This document shows positions 1 through 8,505 of a DNA stretch of 58,634 nucleotides, one piece after another. Position numbers and translations under genes: made by a program. The notes beneath the pieces are model-generated. The model was not told where the DNA came from and did no database searches. It saw only the letters and a program-made list of their open reading frames with translations. The stretch's first letter is position 1; each line of letters begins with the position of its first letter. This DNA is from an uncultured Saprospiraceae bacterium (lineage in GTDB: Bacteria > Bacteroidota > Bacteroidia > Chitinophagales > Saprospiraceae). The DNA lies in contig CALDEM010000091.1 of the NCBI GenBank assembly GCA_937942435.1, positions 1 through 58,634 of the forward strand, in the 5' to 3' direction.

Positions 1-107
1 GAAAGTACATTAATGAAGGCCGTAGCACACCAGGAAAGCCCCAAACAAATGATGACATTGATTTTGAATGGAAGCAAGTCGCGTTTTTAAGTGACGCTAT
101 GGACTAA
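1..107 (+). CDS. C-terminal end of a probable sulfatase (5' truncated by window edge)
   Basis: The frame starting at base 3 is open from the window edge to a TAA at 105-107 and gives 34 residues. They include GRSTPGKPQTND followed by an acidic and aromatic end. A Gly-Arg-Ser-Thr-Pro-Gly stretch followed by Gln-x-Asn-Asp close to the C-terminus is typical of arylsulfatase-type enzymes (alkaline phosphatase superfamily). The catalytic Cys/Ser-x-Pro-x-Arg motif would lie outside the window. The next gene begins 20 bases downstream on the same strand, so the two may share a transcript. The family call rests on this short tail only. Confidence 0.5.
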   Translation, partial: KYINEGRSTPGKPQTNDDIDFEWKQVAFLSDAMD

Positions 108-127
108 ATCTTCACTACTTTAGCTTC

Positions 128-808
128 ATGACATTTGCAGAACAAGTCATTACCTTTCATAGGAAACTGAAGCCCAACTGGAAGATCCCAAAAGACATAG
201 GTCTGATCTATCCTTTCGAACAAGAAGAAACTTGGAAAGTCTTTGAGACCTTTTATCACAAGTACTTCAGTGATCAAAAGCAAAGAACTTTTCTATTTGG
301 TATAAATCCTGGAAGACTAGGAGCAGGTGTAACTGGTGTTCCTTTTACAGATCCTAAGATCTTGGAAAGTGTCATTGGTATCAAAAACACCTTTCATAAA
401 CGCAACGAACTCTCGGCCCTCTTTGTATACGATATGATAGAAGCATTAGGTGGTGTGCAGAGTTTCTATAAGAACTACTACATCACATCTGTCTGCCCAT
501 TGGGATTTATCGGCAAGGGAAAGAATGTCAACTATTATGATCAGAAAAATCTCCAAGAAGCAGTTGAGCCACACATCATCAAAAACATCAAGACGCAGAT
601 CACATTTGGTGCAAACCTAAAAGTCGCTTTCTCAATGGGCCAAGGAAAAAACTTCAAGTATCTCAAAAAGCTAAATGATCAACATCAGTTCTTTGAAGAG
701 ATACAGCCGCTACCCCATCCCAGGTGGGTGATGCAATATCGACTGAAGCGTAAGCAGGAATATATAGATGAATATGCCATAAAGCTCATTAGGGCGCTTA
801 AAAAGTAA
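128..808 (+). CDS. SMUG2-family uracil-DNA glycosylase-like protein
   Basis: This 226-residue protein resembles the SMUG2 branch (DUF4918) of the uracil-DNA glycosylase superfamily, which removes deaminated bases from DNA in base-excision repair. The water-activating motif is GINPGRLGAGVTGVPFTDP near residues 58-76, with Asn60 in the usual place of the catalytic polar residue. The DNA-intercalating motif is PHPRW at 196-200, with His197 as the conserved histidine. Length fits a single-domain enzyme, and no signal peptide or membrane segment is seen, so it should be cytoplasmic. The ATG at 128 is the first good start. It follows a probable sulfatase gene by 20 bases with no functional link. 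Family assignment is by motif recall; substrate range is not visible from sequence. Confidence 0.8.
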   Translation: MTFAEQVITFHRKLKPNWKIPKDIGLIYPFEQEETWKVFETFYHKYFSDQKQRTFLFGINPGRLGAGVTGVPFTDPKILESVIGIKNTFHKRNELSALFVYDMIEALGGVQSFYKNYYITSVCPLGFIGKGKNVNYYDQKNLQEAVEPHIIKNIKTQITFGANLKVAFSMGQGKNFKYLKKLNDQHQFFEEIQPLPHPRWVMQYRLKRKQEYIDEYAIKLIRALKK

Positions 809-950
809 CTATTGGATTCGTTCTGCTCCTGATTGAGTTATTAAAATGATCTTTTAATCTACATTTTGCCCCACTTTGGTCGATTAAGCCCTCTATATCT
901 GTAGTGCAGATGATACATTCGTACTATTCACACTATTAAATCAAACAGAT

Positions 951-1676
951 ATGAAACACTCAATCCAACTTCTTGTAATGGCTGTACTTGCCATATCCAG
1001 TCAATCAGTAGCAGCAGCTGACTCTGAGATCAGAGACCTAAAGTCATTCTCTGGAATATCAGTTGCCGCTGGAGTAGATGCTACACTTGTAAAGGGAAAT
1101 GAAAACTCAATCGAGATCTCAGTTTCAGGTATAGAGTTAGATAAGATAACCACCAAAGTTTCAGGAGACGTACTAAAAGTATCAGTTGAAAATGGAAACT
1201 GGTGGAAGAGGCTTACAAAAATGGGTAAAAGAAATGTCGATGTAACCATCACCTACAATGGAGACCTCGACTATATCTCATCGAGCTCTGGATCACGTAT
1301 ACATGCAGACTATACAATCGTTGCTAACGACCTTGAGATCAAATCATCAAGTGGATCTAACATTGATCTCGATATCAATGCCAGAGATCTTGAGATAGAC
1401 TTAAGTAGTGGTTCTACAATCAACTTGTCAGGTGAAGCGGAGTATACAGAGATAGATCTAAGTAGTGGTTCAACATTACACGCATTTGACTTGGACTCGA
1501 GATATGTCAATGTAGATGGCAGCTCAGGATCTTCAGCTAAAGTTGCAGTTAGCTACTCTTTAGTTGCAGACGTCAGCAGTGGCGCCAGCGTAAAATATAA
1601 AGGAAGTCCAACTGACAAAGATATAGACAAAAGTTCAGGTGGAAGTGTAAAACAAATTTCTAAGACGAACATTTAG
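951..1676 (+). CDS. Secreted DUF2807 (head GIN domain) beta-repeat protein
   Basis: The protein has 241 residues. Residues 1-22 form a signal peptide (basic start, hydrophobic core, Ala-rich end). The rest matches the DUF2807 pattern: an opening FSGISVAAGVDATLVKG, then repeated short beta strands punctuated by SSGS turns (for example SSGSRIH, SSGSNID, SSGSTIN, SSGSTLH, SSGSSAK). This spacing suggests a beta-helix fold. Such proteins are exported in Bacteroidota and sometimes called putative auto-transporter adhesins, but there is no proven function and no beta-barrel here. The 3' end faces the convergent metalloprotease gene only 14 bases away. A weak TACATTCG box lies at 914-921, 29 bases before the ATG. 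Confidence 0.75.
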   Translation: MKHSIQLLVMAVLAISSQSVAAADSEIRDLKSFSGISVAAGVDATLVKGNENSIEISVSGIELDKITTKVSGDVLKVSVENGNWWKRLTKMGKRNVDVTITYNGDLDYISSSSGSRIHADYTIVANDLEIKSSSGSNIDLDINARDLEIDLSSGSTINLSGEAEYTEIDLSSGSTLHAFDLDSRYVNVDGSSGSSAKVAVSYSLVADVSSGASVKYKGSPTDKDIDKSSGGSVKQISKTNI

Positions 1677-1690
1677 ACGATTCAAAACGT

Positions 1691-2857
1691 TTATATTTTA
1701 ATTAAGGAACTGCTCAAACCAAAAACGAGCCCCTTGGGGTGTTTATAAATACCTCCCCAAGGACCGCACGAGCCTCCTAAGGTGGTACTCTTTATAACCA
1801 GAGTGCCACCTTTTTCAATTTTTATGCTCACGCCTGAAGCAAAGCTAACTTCATCACCCAGTAAAAGAAGTCCATCTGTTTTAATCACGATATCCTTATC
1901 AATTACCACAGGTTGTATCCACTTTATCCAGCTGGATATTTCCGATATACCTTGTTGTTTTGAGCAACGGTTTTCTATCACTAAACCACTTGCACGTTGA
2001 TTAGGATTAGATAGAGTAGCATGCATTTTTTCGATCTGACAAGGCGTGATAGCCGATTGATGTGCATTATAATCCATTAGATTGTTAGAGGTGGTATGAT
2101 CGCACGGAGGATGCTGGGTTTCCTTCCAACAGTTATCATGTATCGGAGTGTCATTGCAGTGATCATACTTACTCCATGCATGTCGTAAGCCCAAGACATG
2201 ACCGACTTCATGATTGAAGTTACCTGCGTAATCCCATACGGGTCTGCCTGATTGAAACAATCCCGGCAGTTTTATAGAAGTGCCTAGAGCAACTCCTGTA
2301 AGCTCTGCTCTTTCTTTACCATTTTGAAGATACTCAGGATCAAAAGGCAATATCAAAACATTGAGTATCGAGTCTGGCTTAAAGGCATATTCATTCACCA
2401 CATCTCGATCATAGATATTTGACTTTTTACTTTTTTTATAGAAATAAGGAGGACTCGGATCAGAGTGATAGAATATAGCCCGCCCTTCTTCAGACCTATA
2501 TAGTTTATACCTTATGTGTGTATCATAGACAGGGGTATCATTTCCAAGAGGGAGCTTCATCTTATCATTAGCATGCATGCGCTTATTAGCTACATCAAGT
2601 AAGATAGAAACCACCTCTTGACCCTTGTCTTCTTTAAAATTAATAGTGCCTTCTTCATTATTAAAAAAATGAAAGGCCATTCTTATCGTTTTGATGCGAT
2701 CCGGAATCATTGTAGTAGCAGGAAGAGATTCTAATTGCTTCATCAAATCATCCGATGGCTCATCGTAGACAAAGTCCTCATCTACGATATGGGTATATCG
2801 TGGGCTACAACTATAGAGGCAGACAATTATAAAAGTTAAACTGAAATACCTCACCAT
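1691..2857 (-). CDS. M43 (pappalysin-like) metalloprotease lipoprotein
   Basis: The 388-residue precursor has a lipoprotein signal ending in LYSC (lipidated Cys17), so it is probably anchored in an outer membrane leaflet. The zinc site is HEVGHVLGLRH at 216-226, the metzincin HExxHxxGxxH pattern with Glu217 catalytic. The Met-turn is NLMDYN at 259-264, typical of family M43, and Cys-rich stretches around the site suit disulfides. The last 60 or so residues (glycine-rich, with GSCGPWGG) look like a beta-helix stub seen in Bacteroidota surface proteins. It starts 22 bases after the fabG stop on the same strand, so it may be cotranscribed with fabG. Substrate unknown. Confidence 0.8.
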   Translation of the reverse strand: MVRYFSLTFIIVCLYSCSPRYTHIVDEDFVYDEPSDDLMKQLESLPATTMIPDRIKTIRMAFHFFNNEEGTINFKEDKGQEVVSILLDVANKRMHANDKMKLPLGNDTPVYDTHIRYKLYRSEEGRAIFYHSDPSPPYFYKKSKKSNIYDRDVVNEYAFKPDSILNVLILPFDPEYLQNGKERAELTGVALGTSIKLPGLFQSGRPVWDYAGNFNHEVGHVLGLRHAWSKYDHCNDTPIHDNCWKETQHPPCDHTTSNNLMDYNAHQSAITPCQIEKMHATLSNPNQRASGLVIENRCSKQQGISEISSWIKWIQPVVIDKDIVIKTDGLLLLGDEVSFASGVSIKIEKGGTLVIKSTTLGGSCGPWGGIYKHPKGLVFGLSSSLIKI

Positions 2858-2879
2858 ACTACTATTTAAAAAATGGAAT

Positions 2880-3620
2880 CTACATATTCATGCCACCACA
2901 GACACTAATCACTTGACCAGTGATATATCGTGATTGATCAGAGCCTAAGAATGTACAGATGTTAGCTATATCGTCTACAGATCCAAAATCATTCAATGGG
3001 ATACTCGAGATATACGCGTCTTTGGTCTTCTCATCTAGCTCCCCAGTCATCTCAGTTTGAATAAAACCTGGCGCAACAGTGTTACATCTAATACCACGTG
3101 ACCCGACTTCTTTAGCTATAGATTTTGTAAATCCTATAATGCCCGCTTTAGACGCGGCATAATTCGCTTGGCCTGCATTGCCAAATATCCCTACAACAGA
3201 ACCCATGTTGATGATCGATCCACCTCGCTGCTTGAGCATCGTACGAAGTACACTCTTAGTCAAGTTAAACACTGACTTCAGATTGACCTGGATGACCCCA
3301 TCCCATTGTTCCTCAGACATCCTTAACATCAAGTTGTCTTTAGTGATACCAGCGTTGTTGATAAGTATATCTATGCGTCCATGGGCATCTAAAGCTTGCT
3401 GAACAAGAGCTAGGGCATCAGCCATAACTGCTGCATCTGATTGTACGGCCAAGACATGATCTCCTCCTAACTCTGCTACCATCGCATCTGCTTCTGCTGA
3501 AGAAGATCTATATGAAAACACAACCTTAGCCCCTTCTTTAACAAAGTGCTGTACGATGCCCCTTCCGATCCCTCTTGTTCCTCCAGTGACCAATGCTACT
3601 TTTCCATCTAATGAACCCAT
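2880..3620 (-). CDS. fabG: 3-oxoacyl-[acyl-carrier-protein] reductase FabG
   Basis: This 246-residue short-chain dehydrogenase has the size and motifs of FabG, the NADPH-dependent reductase of 3-oxoacyl-ACP in type II fatty acid synthesis. The Rossmann signature TGGTRGIG is at 12-19, NNAG at 88-91 and the structural Asn113. The catalytic Ser141, Tyr154 and Lys158 (YAASK) are all present. The C-terminal ITGQVISVCGGMNM is the FabG-typical ending. Cytoplasmic. It diverges from the acyl-CoA oxidase-like gene across a 140-base gap and is followed by the M43 protease gene. SDR paralogues of other specificity exist, but the end motif and overall match favour FabG. Confidence 0.9.
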   Translation of the reverse strand: MGSLDGKVALVTGGTRGIGRGIVQHFVKEGAKVVFSYRSSSAEADAMVAELGGDHVLAVQSDAAVMADALALVQQALDAHGRIDILINNAGITKDNLMLRMSEEQWDGVIQVNLKSVFNLTKSVLRTMLKQRGGSIINMGSVVGIFGNAGQANYAASKAGIIGFTKSIAKEVGSRGIRCNTVAPGFIQTEMTGELDEKTKDAYISSIPLNDFGSVDDIANICTFLGSDQSRYITGQVISVCGGMNM

Positions 3621-3760
3621 GTATAATTGTTATTAATAAGCCGCTAATATCCAAAGTGTCCTGTTATAAAAAGATAAATACCAGTTAAATTCTCGTGATA
3701 GACAGTCCTCTGAAAACAAAAAGCCTAACCTAACGTATAATACTTATAAAACATAAAGAC

Positions 3761-6067
3761 ATGTCTTCTACTTCTACAGAGCCCATCAACGATCGCATTC
3801 TAACCGTTTTACCACTTTTTTATGTTGGTTGGTCCGATAGTGTACTCAGCCCATCTGAACTAAAAGTGATCAGATCGGTGATATCAGAGATGGACTTCTT
3901 AGATGCCGATGATAAAAAATACCTGAGCTCTTGGACTGATCCAAGTAACCCGCCACCTGAAGATGTCTTTAAAGGTTGGATGAAGGCCATCAAAGAAAAA
4001 TCAAAAACGCTCGATTGTTCTGAGCGTAACAGTTTAGTTGAGTTAGGATTAAAGATGGGAACTACTGGTGTGGCTAATCCAAAAAATTCTGACGTAACCA
4101 GAAAAGCGTTGAAAAGATTAGAAAAAGAACTGTGTATCGACAATCCCATGAGCGCTGATCTACTGTTGAGCAAACTCAACAAAGATGAAGACGACGCTGG
4201 CTATAGTACATCGTTTTCTCCTGAAGGACTTAAGGATGTTCTCGATGGAGATTATAAAGAAGTCAAGGAGCGAATGCGCCAATTGCTTCGTGATCCAGTT
4301 TTTGAATTAAAGCACGAAGCCGACAAGGACATCTATAGATTAAGAGTCCTTGAGATGGTCAAAGCGCTCGCAGATCAAGGAGTAAGTGGATACTCATTTC
4401 CTAAAAAATATGGAGGAGGAGAGCGACATGGTGACCATATCGCTGTCTTTGAGATGCTGGCTTATAGTGACATTAGTCTAACGATCAAGTTTGGTGTTCA
4501 GTTTGGTTTATTTGGTGGTGCAGTTTACTTGTTAGGCACTGAAGTACATCATCGCAAGTATCTTGAAGCCATGCATCGCGCAAAACTACTTGGCTGCTTT
4601 GCTATGACGGAGACAGGTCATGGATCCAATGTCAAAGGTCTACATACTACGGCGACTTATGATTCTGCGACAGATGAGATTATAGTTCATTCTCCTAATC
4701 CAGCTGCGGGTAAAGAATATATCGGCAACGCTATCCACTCTGAGATGGCAGCTGTGTTTGCACAACTCATCGTCGATGGAGAGAGCCACGGTGTTCATGC
4801 CATACTCGTCCCTCTAAGAGATAAGAACGGATCGCAGCTACCCGGTATCAAGGTAGAAGACTGCGGCTACAAAATGGGCCTCAACGGAGTTGACAATGGA
4901 CGCATCTGGTTTGACCAAGTTAGAGTGCCAAGAGAGAACCTACTCAACAAGTATGGAGATATTGATGCTCAAGGCAAATATAGTAGTCCTATAAAAAATC
5001 CCTCGAAGCGATTCTTTACAATGCTTGGAGCATTGGTTGTCGGACGGATATGTGTAGGACTCGGTGGGTTAAGTGCAGCAAAAAAAGCCCTGACGATCGC
5101 ATCGAGATATGCCCTCCATAGACGTCAGTTCGGACCTAATGAAAATGGACCAGAGACATTTATAATGGACTACCCAAGTCACATGGAGCGGATTATCCCT
5201 GCTATAGCTCGGACATATGCTTTTGATTTTGCACTTCATGATCTTGGAGAGATGCAAGTCAATGATGATGGTTCTGACACTCGTAAGATTGAGACTCTTG
5301 CCGCTGGGCTTAAATCAAAAGCTACTTGGCATGCAACCCATACGATTCAGACATGCAGAGAAGCTTGTGGCGGAAAAGGATATCTGCAGGAAAATCAAAT
5401 CACAGATCTAAAAGCTGACTCTGATATCTTCACAACATTTGAAGGAGACAATACAGTCTTGATGCAGTTAGTAGCCAAAGGGGTATTGACAGAATTCAAA
5501 CAATCTTTTCATGATGATGGAAGCTTAGCAGTCATCAAGTTTTTACTAAGAAAAGCTAATTATAAAATATCAGAATATAATCTCCTCCATAAACGCAACA
5601 CCGACTATAAGCACATCACATCATTTGATTTTATAAAAGAGACATTTGATTATAGATATGAAAAGTCGCTGATCAAGCTTAGCGAACGCATGCGTAAGTA
5701 TTTGAGTAGAAAGATGGACCCATATCAAGCTTTTCTAAAAACCCAAGTACATATGATCGACGTAGCTGATGCATATATAGATGTCATTACGCTTAGATCT
5801 TTCTATCATAGAATACAAAAGAGTCCAGAAGATATGAAGCCGATCTTAACTCGCCTTTATACGCTATATGGTCTTGATACTATCCAAGCAAATAAAGGCT
5901 GGCTACTTGAAAACGAATATATGGAAGGAGCCAAAGCTAAAGCAATAAGAAAAGTTAGAACTAAGGTCATCCAAGATCTACGACCTGACATACTTGGTTT
6001 AGTATCTGCCTTTGGCATACCTGACGAGTTGATAGCTGCACCGATCGCATTTAGCGATTTCAGTTAA
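3761..6067 (+). CDS. Acyl-CoA dehydrogenase/oxidase-like flavoenzyme with extra N-terminal domain
   Basis: This 768-residue protein has an acyl-CoA dehydrogenase/oxidase core from about residue 145 on. FCAD-type motifs include CFAMTETGHGSN at 279-290 (flavin and substrate contact) and TTFEGDN at 558-564, where Glu561 is the likely catalytic base. The C-terminal half resembles acyl-CoA oxidases more than short dehydrogenases. Expected role: FAD-dependent alpha,beta-desaturation of fatty acyl-CoA in beta-oxidation. The first ~125 residues are not part of the usual enzyme; they are helical and resemble a TerB-like domain (DSVLSPSEL after a hydrophobic helix), an inference. The stop codon abuts the TTG start of the next gene, implying one transcript. 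Confidence 0.85.
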   Translation: MSSTSTEPINDRILTVLPLFYVGWSDSVLSPSELKVIRSVISEMDFLDADDKKYLSSWTDPSNPPPEDVFKGWMKAIKEKSKTLDCSERNSLVELGLKMGTTGVANPKNSDVTRKALKRLEKELCIDNPMSADLLLSKLNKDEDDAGYSTSFSPEGLKDVLDGDYKEVKERMRQLLRDPVFELKHEADKDIYRLRVLEMVKALADQGVSGYSFPKKYGGGERHGDHIAVFEMLAYSDISLTIKFGVQFGLFGGAVYLLGTEVHHRKYLEAMHRAKLLGCFAMTETGHGSNVKGLHTTATYDSATDEIIVHSPNPAAGKEYIGNAIHSEMAAVFAQLIVDGESHGVHAILVPLRDKNGSQLPGIKVEDCGYKMGLNGVDNGRIWFDQVRVPRENLLNKYGDIDAQGKYSSPIKNPSKRFFTMLGALVVGRICVGLGGLSAAKKALTIASRYALHRRQFGPNENGPETFIMDYPSHMERIIPAIARTYAFDFALHDLGEMQVNDDGSDTRKIETLAAGLKSKATWHATHTIQTCREACGGKGYLQENQITDLKADSDIFTTFEGDNTVLMQLVAKGVLTEFKQSFHDDGSLAVIKFLLRKANYKISEYNLLHKRNTDYKHITSFDFIKETFDYRYEKSLIKLSERMRKYLSRKMDPYQAFLKTQVHMIDVADAYIDVITLRSFYHRIQKSPEDMKPILTRLYTLYGLDTIQANKGWLLENEYMEGAKAKAIRKVRTKVIQDLRPDILGLVSAFGIPDELIAAPIAFSDFS

Positions 6068-6547
6068 TTGATTTTGAAAAATTATATAACTGTTATTCTT
6101 TTATTACTTCCTTTTTTGGTGATCAGTCAAGAGGAGGAAGCCCCCCATAAAGAACTCACCTATATCAGCTTATGCGATGTAGAAGAAGAGCTTTCTTTTT
6201 GGCAAGGCCGGGTTGTTTTCATTAGCTTTTGGTCTAAGACATGTGGTCCTTGTATCAGGGGTTTTAAGAGATATAGCGCTCTTCGTAATGAACTCACTGC
6301 TGAAGGCATCGTCTTTCTAAATGTGTCTATCGACAGCAAGGCCGATTGGCAGAGGGCCTATGAAAGATATCGCCCAGTAGGTATAAATGGAGTGGCAAAG
6401 AGTTTTGAAAAGGCTCAAGATGATTTTGAGATATTCAACCTACCCGTCTATGTCACTATAGATGAAGAAGGCAATGAAATCATATATGACAAAACCAAGT
6501 GGGGTAACATCACTGATCTCGTTGAGTGGTTAGATACTCGGCCATAA
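6068..6547 (+). CDS. Secreted thioredoxin-like (TlpA-type) protein
   Basis: The 159-residue product has an N-terminal signal segment (about residues 1-20) and a thioredoxin fold with CGPC at 59-62 after FISFWSKT and a cis-Pro region NLPVYVT. This is the layout of periplasmic thiol-disulfide proteins of the TlpA/ResA group. No ATG is available near the start: TTG at 6068 directly follows the TAA of the preceding gene, and a second TTG at 6074 would give an equally good signal peptide. Translation is therefore probably coupled to the acyl-CoA enzyme upstream. Redox partner unknown. Confidence 0.75.
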   Translation: MILKNYITVILLLLPFLVISQEEEAPHKELTYISLCDVEEELSFWQGRVVFISFWSKTCGPCIRGFKRYSALRNELTAEGIVFLNVSIDSKADWQRAYERYRPVGINGVAKSFEKAQDDFEIFNLPVYVTIDEEGNEIIYDKTKWGNITDLVEWLDTRP

Positions 6548-6586
6548 TTATTTAGAGACCTGACTCTGAGCAACTTTCCAGTCAAG

Positions 6587-6976
6587 CTACATCCTACGCG
6601 AACCAATAAAAGTGCAATTTTCATTGCCTAAGGCTCCAGCTGCTACATCTATGATTAGTTCGATAGTCTCACCATCAAATGTCACTTCTCCAGAATAGCT
6701 GATATCAATTCCAAAGATATTTATGGATGTATTTGGGATATCATTATTACAACCATCAAAAGCTAATTCGTATTCAAAGCCATCTTGATCTGTAAGTATA
6801 AGGTTAGTACCAGATTGAGTTACAACGATTGATGTTGGCCCTTCTGAGCTTGGATCATTGCATTGGGATGAGCCAACGTAAGTCCCAACGACCATTTCAG
6901 TCGTGCACAAATCATCACTACCACAGGACATAACAAAAAAGCTAAAGACGATTAATGAAAAGAAACTCTTAGACAT
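6587..6976 (-). CDS. Small lipoprotein of unknown function
   Basis: This 129-residue protein starts with a lipoprotein signal ending in VMSC (Cys18). The mature part is acidic and beta-rich, with four further cysteines (near 24, 39, 76 and 121) that could pair in disulfides. The text GTYVGSSQC followed by alternating hydrophobic strands resembles the small lipocalin-like lipoproteins common in Bacteroidota, but I do not recognise a named family. It lies 101 bases downstream of the lpd stop on the same strand and converges with the thioredoxin-like gene. Confidence 0.65.
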   Translation of the reverse strand: MSKSFFSLIVFSFFVMSCGSDDLCTTEMVVGTYVGSSQCNDPSSEGPTSIVVTQSGTNLILTDQDGFEYELAFDGCNNDIPNTSINIFGIDISYSGEVTFDGETIELIIDVAAGALGNENCTFIGSRRM

Positions 6977-6977
6977 G

Positions 6978-7015
6978 ATTATAAAATTATGTGGGAAAGG
7001 TAATTATAAAATTAT
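6978..7015. repeat. Pair of 13-base AT-rich direct repeats upstream of a lipoprotein gene
   Basis: ATTATAAAATTAT occurs at 6978-6990 and again at 7003-7015, a spacing of 25 bases start to start. The first copy lies just before the lipoprotein start codon (6974-6976 on the minus strand). It could be promoter-proximal or simple low-complexity sequence. Confidence 0.4.
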
Positions 7016-7077
7016 TAAGAACTGGTTGCGATTAAAAACATAACAATGAACTTTCAATCTTATTTTTTCAATTTCAA

Positions 7078-8478
7078 TTAAATATGTACTGCTCTATTTC
7101 CGGTAGCTCCGAGCGCAGCTTCTTTAACAGCTTCACTATAAGTTGGATGTGGATGACAAATACGAGCCATATCTTCTGCAGAAGCTCTAAACTCCATCAA
7201 CGCTACAGCCTCCATAATCAAGTCGGCTGCTCTCGCTCCTATCATATGTACTCCAAGGAGCTCATCTGTCTCGGCATCTGCTAATACTTTGATTAATCCT
7301 TCTGTATCCATACTAGCTCTGGCTCTGCCAGATGCCTTAAATGGAAACTTACCTACTTTATAATTCACCCCAGCCTCTTTCAACTGAGCTTCCGTCTTAC
7401 CTACACCTGATACTTCGGGCCAAGTATAAACTACTCCCGGTATCAGATTATAATTGATATGTGGCTTTTGTCCAGCTAGATATTCTGCCACAACTACTCC
7501 CTCTTCTTCTGCCTTATGTGCTAACATCGCACCTTTTACAACATCTCCGATGGCGTAGATATTTGGGACATTGGTCATGAGATGATCGTCCACTTCTATT
7601 CTACCCTTATCATCACTTGCTATACCAACAGCTTCTAAATTAAGGCCATGTGTATATGCCCTCCGCCCGATAGCAATTAAGCAATAATCTGCTGCTATTG
7701 TCTCAACATCTTCAGTATCTCTCTTTTTAAAAGAAACCTTAGCACTCTTTTTTAAACCCTTTACTTCAGTAACCATGTGACCGAGTTTAAACTCGATACC
7801 AATCTTCTTAAGAGATCTTCTTAGTTCTTTTCCAAGATCTTTATCCATACCCGCGATGATAGAATCCATATATTCTATAACCGTGACTTTTGTTCCGATA
7901 CGAGCATATACTGATCCTAACTCAAGACCGATTACTCCGCCACCGATGATGACCATGCTCTTTGGCAACTCCGTGATCTCTAAAGCCTCTGTAGATGTGA
8001 TCACACGATTACCATCATATCCAAATGCTGGTGGAGTAATGGGCGTAGAACCAGTCGCTATGATGATCTTATCAGCCTTTACTTCCGATACGGTACCATT
8101 GTCATCTACTTTGATAGTCTGTGCATCAATAAATGATCCATGACCTCGGATGACATCGATGCTATTCTTCTTCATCAAGAAGTCTATGCCTTTGACTGTC
8201 TGTTCTACAACACCAGCTTTTCTCGCGATCATCTGTTTTAGATCCACCTTAAGATTAGAAATCTTGATACCGTGCTCAGCAAATCTTTCATGAGCAGCAT
8301 GATAGTGCTCAGAGCTATCCAACAACGCCTTAGAAGGTATGCAGCCTACATTGAGACATGTCCCTCCCAATGTTTTATCTTTTTCTATGATTGCTGTTTT
8401 CATACCCAACTGAGCACATCTTATAGCACATACATAACCACCCGGCCCTGAGCCAATGATTGCTACATCGTATTTCAT
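7078..8478 (-). CDS. lpd: Dihydrolipoyl dehydrogenase (E3)
   Basis: The 466-residue flavoprotein re-oxidises dihydrolipoamide with NAD+ in the pyruvate, 2-oxoglutarate and branched-chain dehydrogenase complexes and the glycine cleavage system. FAD site GSGPGG at 9-14; redox disulfide CLNVGC (Cys41/Cys46) in GGTCLNVGCIPSK; NAD Rossmann motif GGGVIGLELGS near residue 179; and the C-terminal HPHPTYSEA that supplies the interface His-Glu pair. Length is standard. It begins 27 bases after the RicT-like gene on the same strand, so the two are probably cotranscribed. No E1 or E2 genes are in the window, as is common for a shared E3. Confidence 0.95.
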   Translation of the reverse strand: MKYDVAIIGSGPGGYVCAIRCAQLGMKTAIIEKDKTLGGTCLNVGCIPSKALLDSSEHYHAAHERFAEHGIKISNLKVDLKQMIARKAGVVEQTVKGIDFLMKKNSIDVIRGHGSFIDAQTIKVDDNGTVSEVKADKIIIATGSTPITPPAFGYDGNRVITSTEALEITELPKSMVIIGGGVIGLELGSVYARIGTKVTVIEYMDSIIAGMDKDLGKELRRSLKKIGIEFKLGHMVTEVKGLKKSAKVSFKKRDTEDVETIAADYCLIAIGRRAYTHGLNLEAVGIASDDKGRIEVDDHLMTNVPNIYAIGDVVKGAMLAHKAEEEGVVVAEYLAGQKPHINYNLIPGVVYTWPEVSGVGKTEAQLKEAGVNYKVGKFPFKASGRARASMDTEGLIKVLADAETDELLGVHMIGARAADLIMEAVALMEFRASAEDMARICHPHPTYSEAVKEAALGATGNRAVHI

Positions 8479-8505
8479 ATCTGATTGATTTTTCCCTTCT
8501 GGAAA

